A stretch of DNA of 6,909 nucleotides from Caldifarciminota bacterium. GTDB lineage: Bacteria > Hydrothermota > Tepidihabitantia > Tepidihabitantales > CAIPLT01. Shown here piece after piece: positions 6,709 to 6,909 of this stretch (positions are counted from its first letter, which is position 1; each line of letters opens with the position of its first letter). The notes beneath the pieces were generated by a model, which was given only the letters and a program-made list of their open reading frames with translations, had not been told where the DNA came from and ran no database searches. Both the position numbers and the translations under genes were made by a program. Location: NCBI GenBank assembly GCA_025061975.1, contig JANXBB010000176.1:1-6909 (forward strand), given 5' to 3'.

Positions 6709-6909
6709 ATGGCAGATATTGTGTTGCAGGCGGAAAACTTATCTAAAACTTTTATATCAGGAAGTGAAAAAATTGAAGTTTTAAAAAATGTTAATTTAGA
6801 AGTAAAAGCTGGAGAATGGCTTTGTATATTAGGCCCCTCAGGAAGCGGTAAAAGCACATTGCTTCATATCTTGGGGGGATTAGATCGGCCAGATAGTGGT
6901 TATGTAAGG
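6709..6909 (+). CDS. lolD: LolD-type ABC transporter ATP-binding protein, N-terminal part
   Basis: An open frame of 67 codons starts at ATG 6709 and runs off the right edge. It begins [20 protein letters not shown], the usual A-loop region of an ABC ATPase, then [19 protein letters not shown]. Walker [10 protein letters not shown] (about residues 48-56) is followed by [14 protein letters not shown]. The last segment closely follows the LolD/MacB-type subfamily pattern (LLH-LGGLD-P-SG). Family members are about 220-230 residues, so under a third is visible; the signature motif, Walker B and switch histidine lie outside. By family it hydrolyses ATP on the cytoplasmic face to drive lipoprotein release by the adjacent LolC/E permease. 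It lies 44 bases after that gene and carries its own promoter-like sequence. Assignment to LolD rather than another MacB-like ATPase rests on this neighbour. Confidence 0.9.
   Translation, partial: MADIVLQAENLSKTFISGSEKIEVLKNVNLEVKAGEWLCILGPSGSGKSTLLHILGGLDRPDSGYVR

Overview
The window is an AT-rich stretch of bacterial chromosome holding six genes, four complete and two cut by the window ends. I infer a diderm (Gram-negative-type) bacterium, because two genes encode parts of a Lol-type lipoprotein-releasing ABC transporter, which serves an outer membrane. The phylum cannot be read from the sequence. The AT-rich, Shine-Dalgarno-poor starts with promoter boxes abutting the start codon, and the heavy use of CGA for arginine, do not look like an enterobacterium or a typical Firmicute. 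An uncultivated candidate phylum (for example a WOR-3/Stahlbacteria-like lineage) is only a guess. I see no mobile element, CRISPR array, RNA gene or sign of recent transfer.

Left part, minus strand: a promoter at about 1022-1049 drives a 37-residue single-helix membrane protein (1014-901). It is followed after one base by a sodium:solute symporter family transporter (899 to the left edge, 299 residues visible). About 210 bases of mostly featureless sequence separate this unit from the end of clpB. clpB (3796-1226, minus) is a complete 856-residue Hsp100 disaggregase with its long middle domain.

Right part, plus strand, divergent from clpB across 92 bases: lysS (class II lysyl-tRNA synthetase), a LolC/LolE-family permease 28 bases later, and the beginning of the LolD-type ATPase. 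The permease and ATPase should form one membrane complex that extracts lipoproteins from the inner membrane. lysS next to lol genes is, from general knowledge, a recurring bacterial gene order.

The most notable signal is regulatory. lysS and lolD share an identical 16-base block, TTATAATTAAAAAATG, in which a perfect -10 box ends exactly 6 bases before the ATG and a -35 box lies 16 or 17 bases further upstream. By normal sigma-70 geometry, transcription would start at the A of the ATG, so these mRNAs should be leaderless. The symporter unit has a similar layout (TTGACA, 16 bases, TAAAAT, 7 bases, GTG). No gene in the window has a convincing Shine-Dalgarno sequence at normal spacing. The second point of interest is the tiny membrane protein coupled to the symporter. 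The rest is ordinary housekeeping content.
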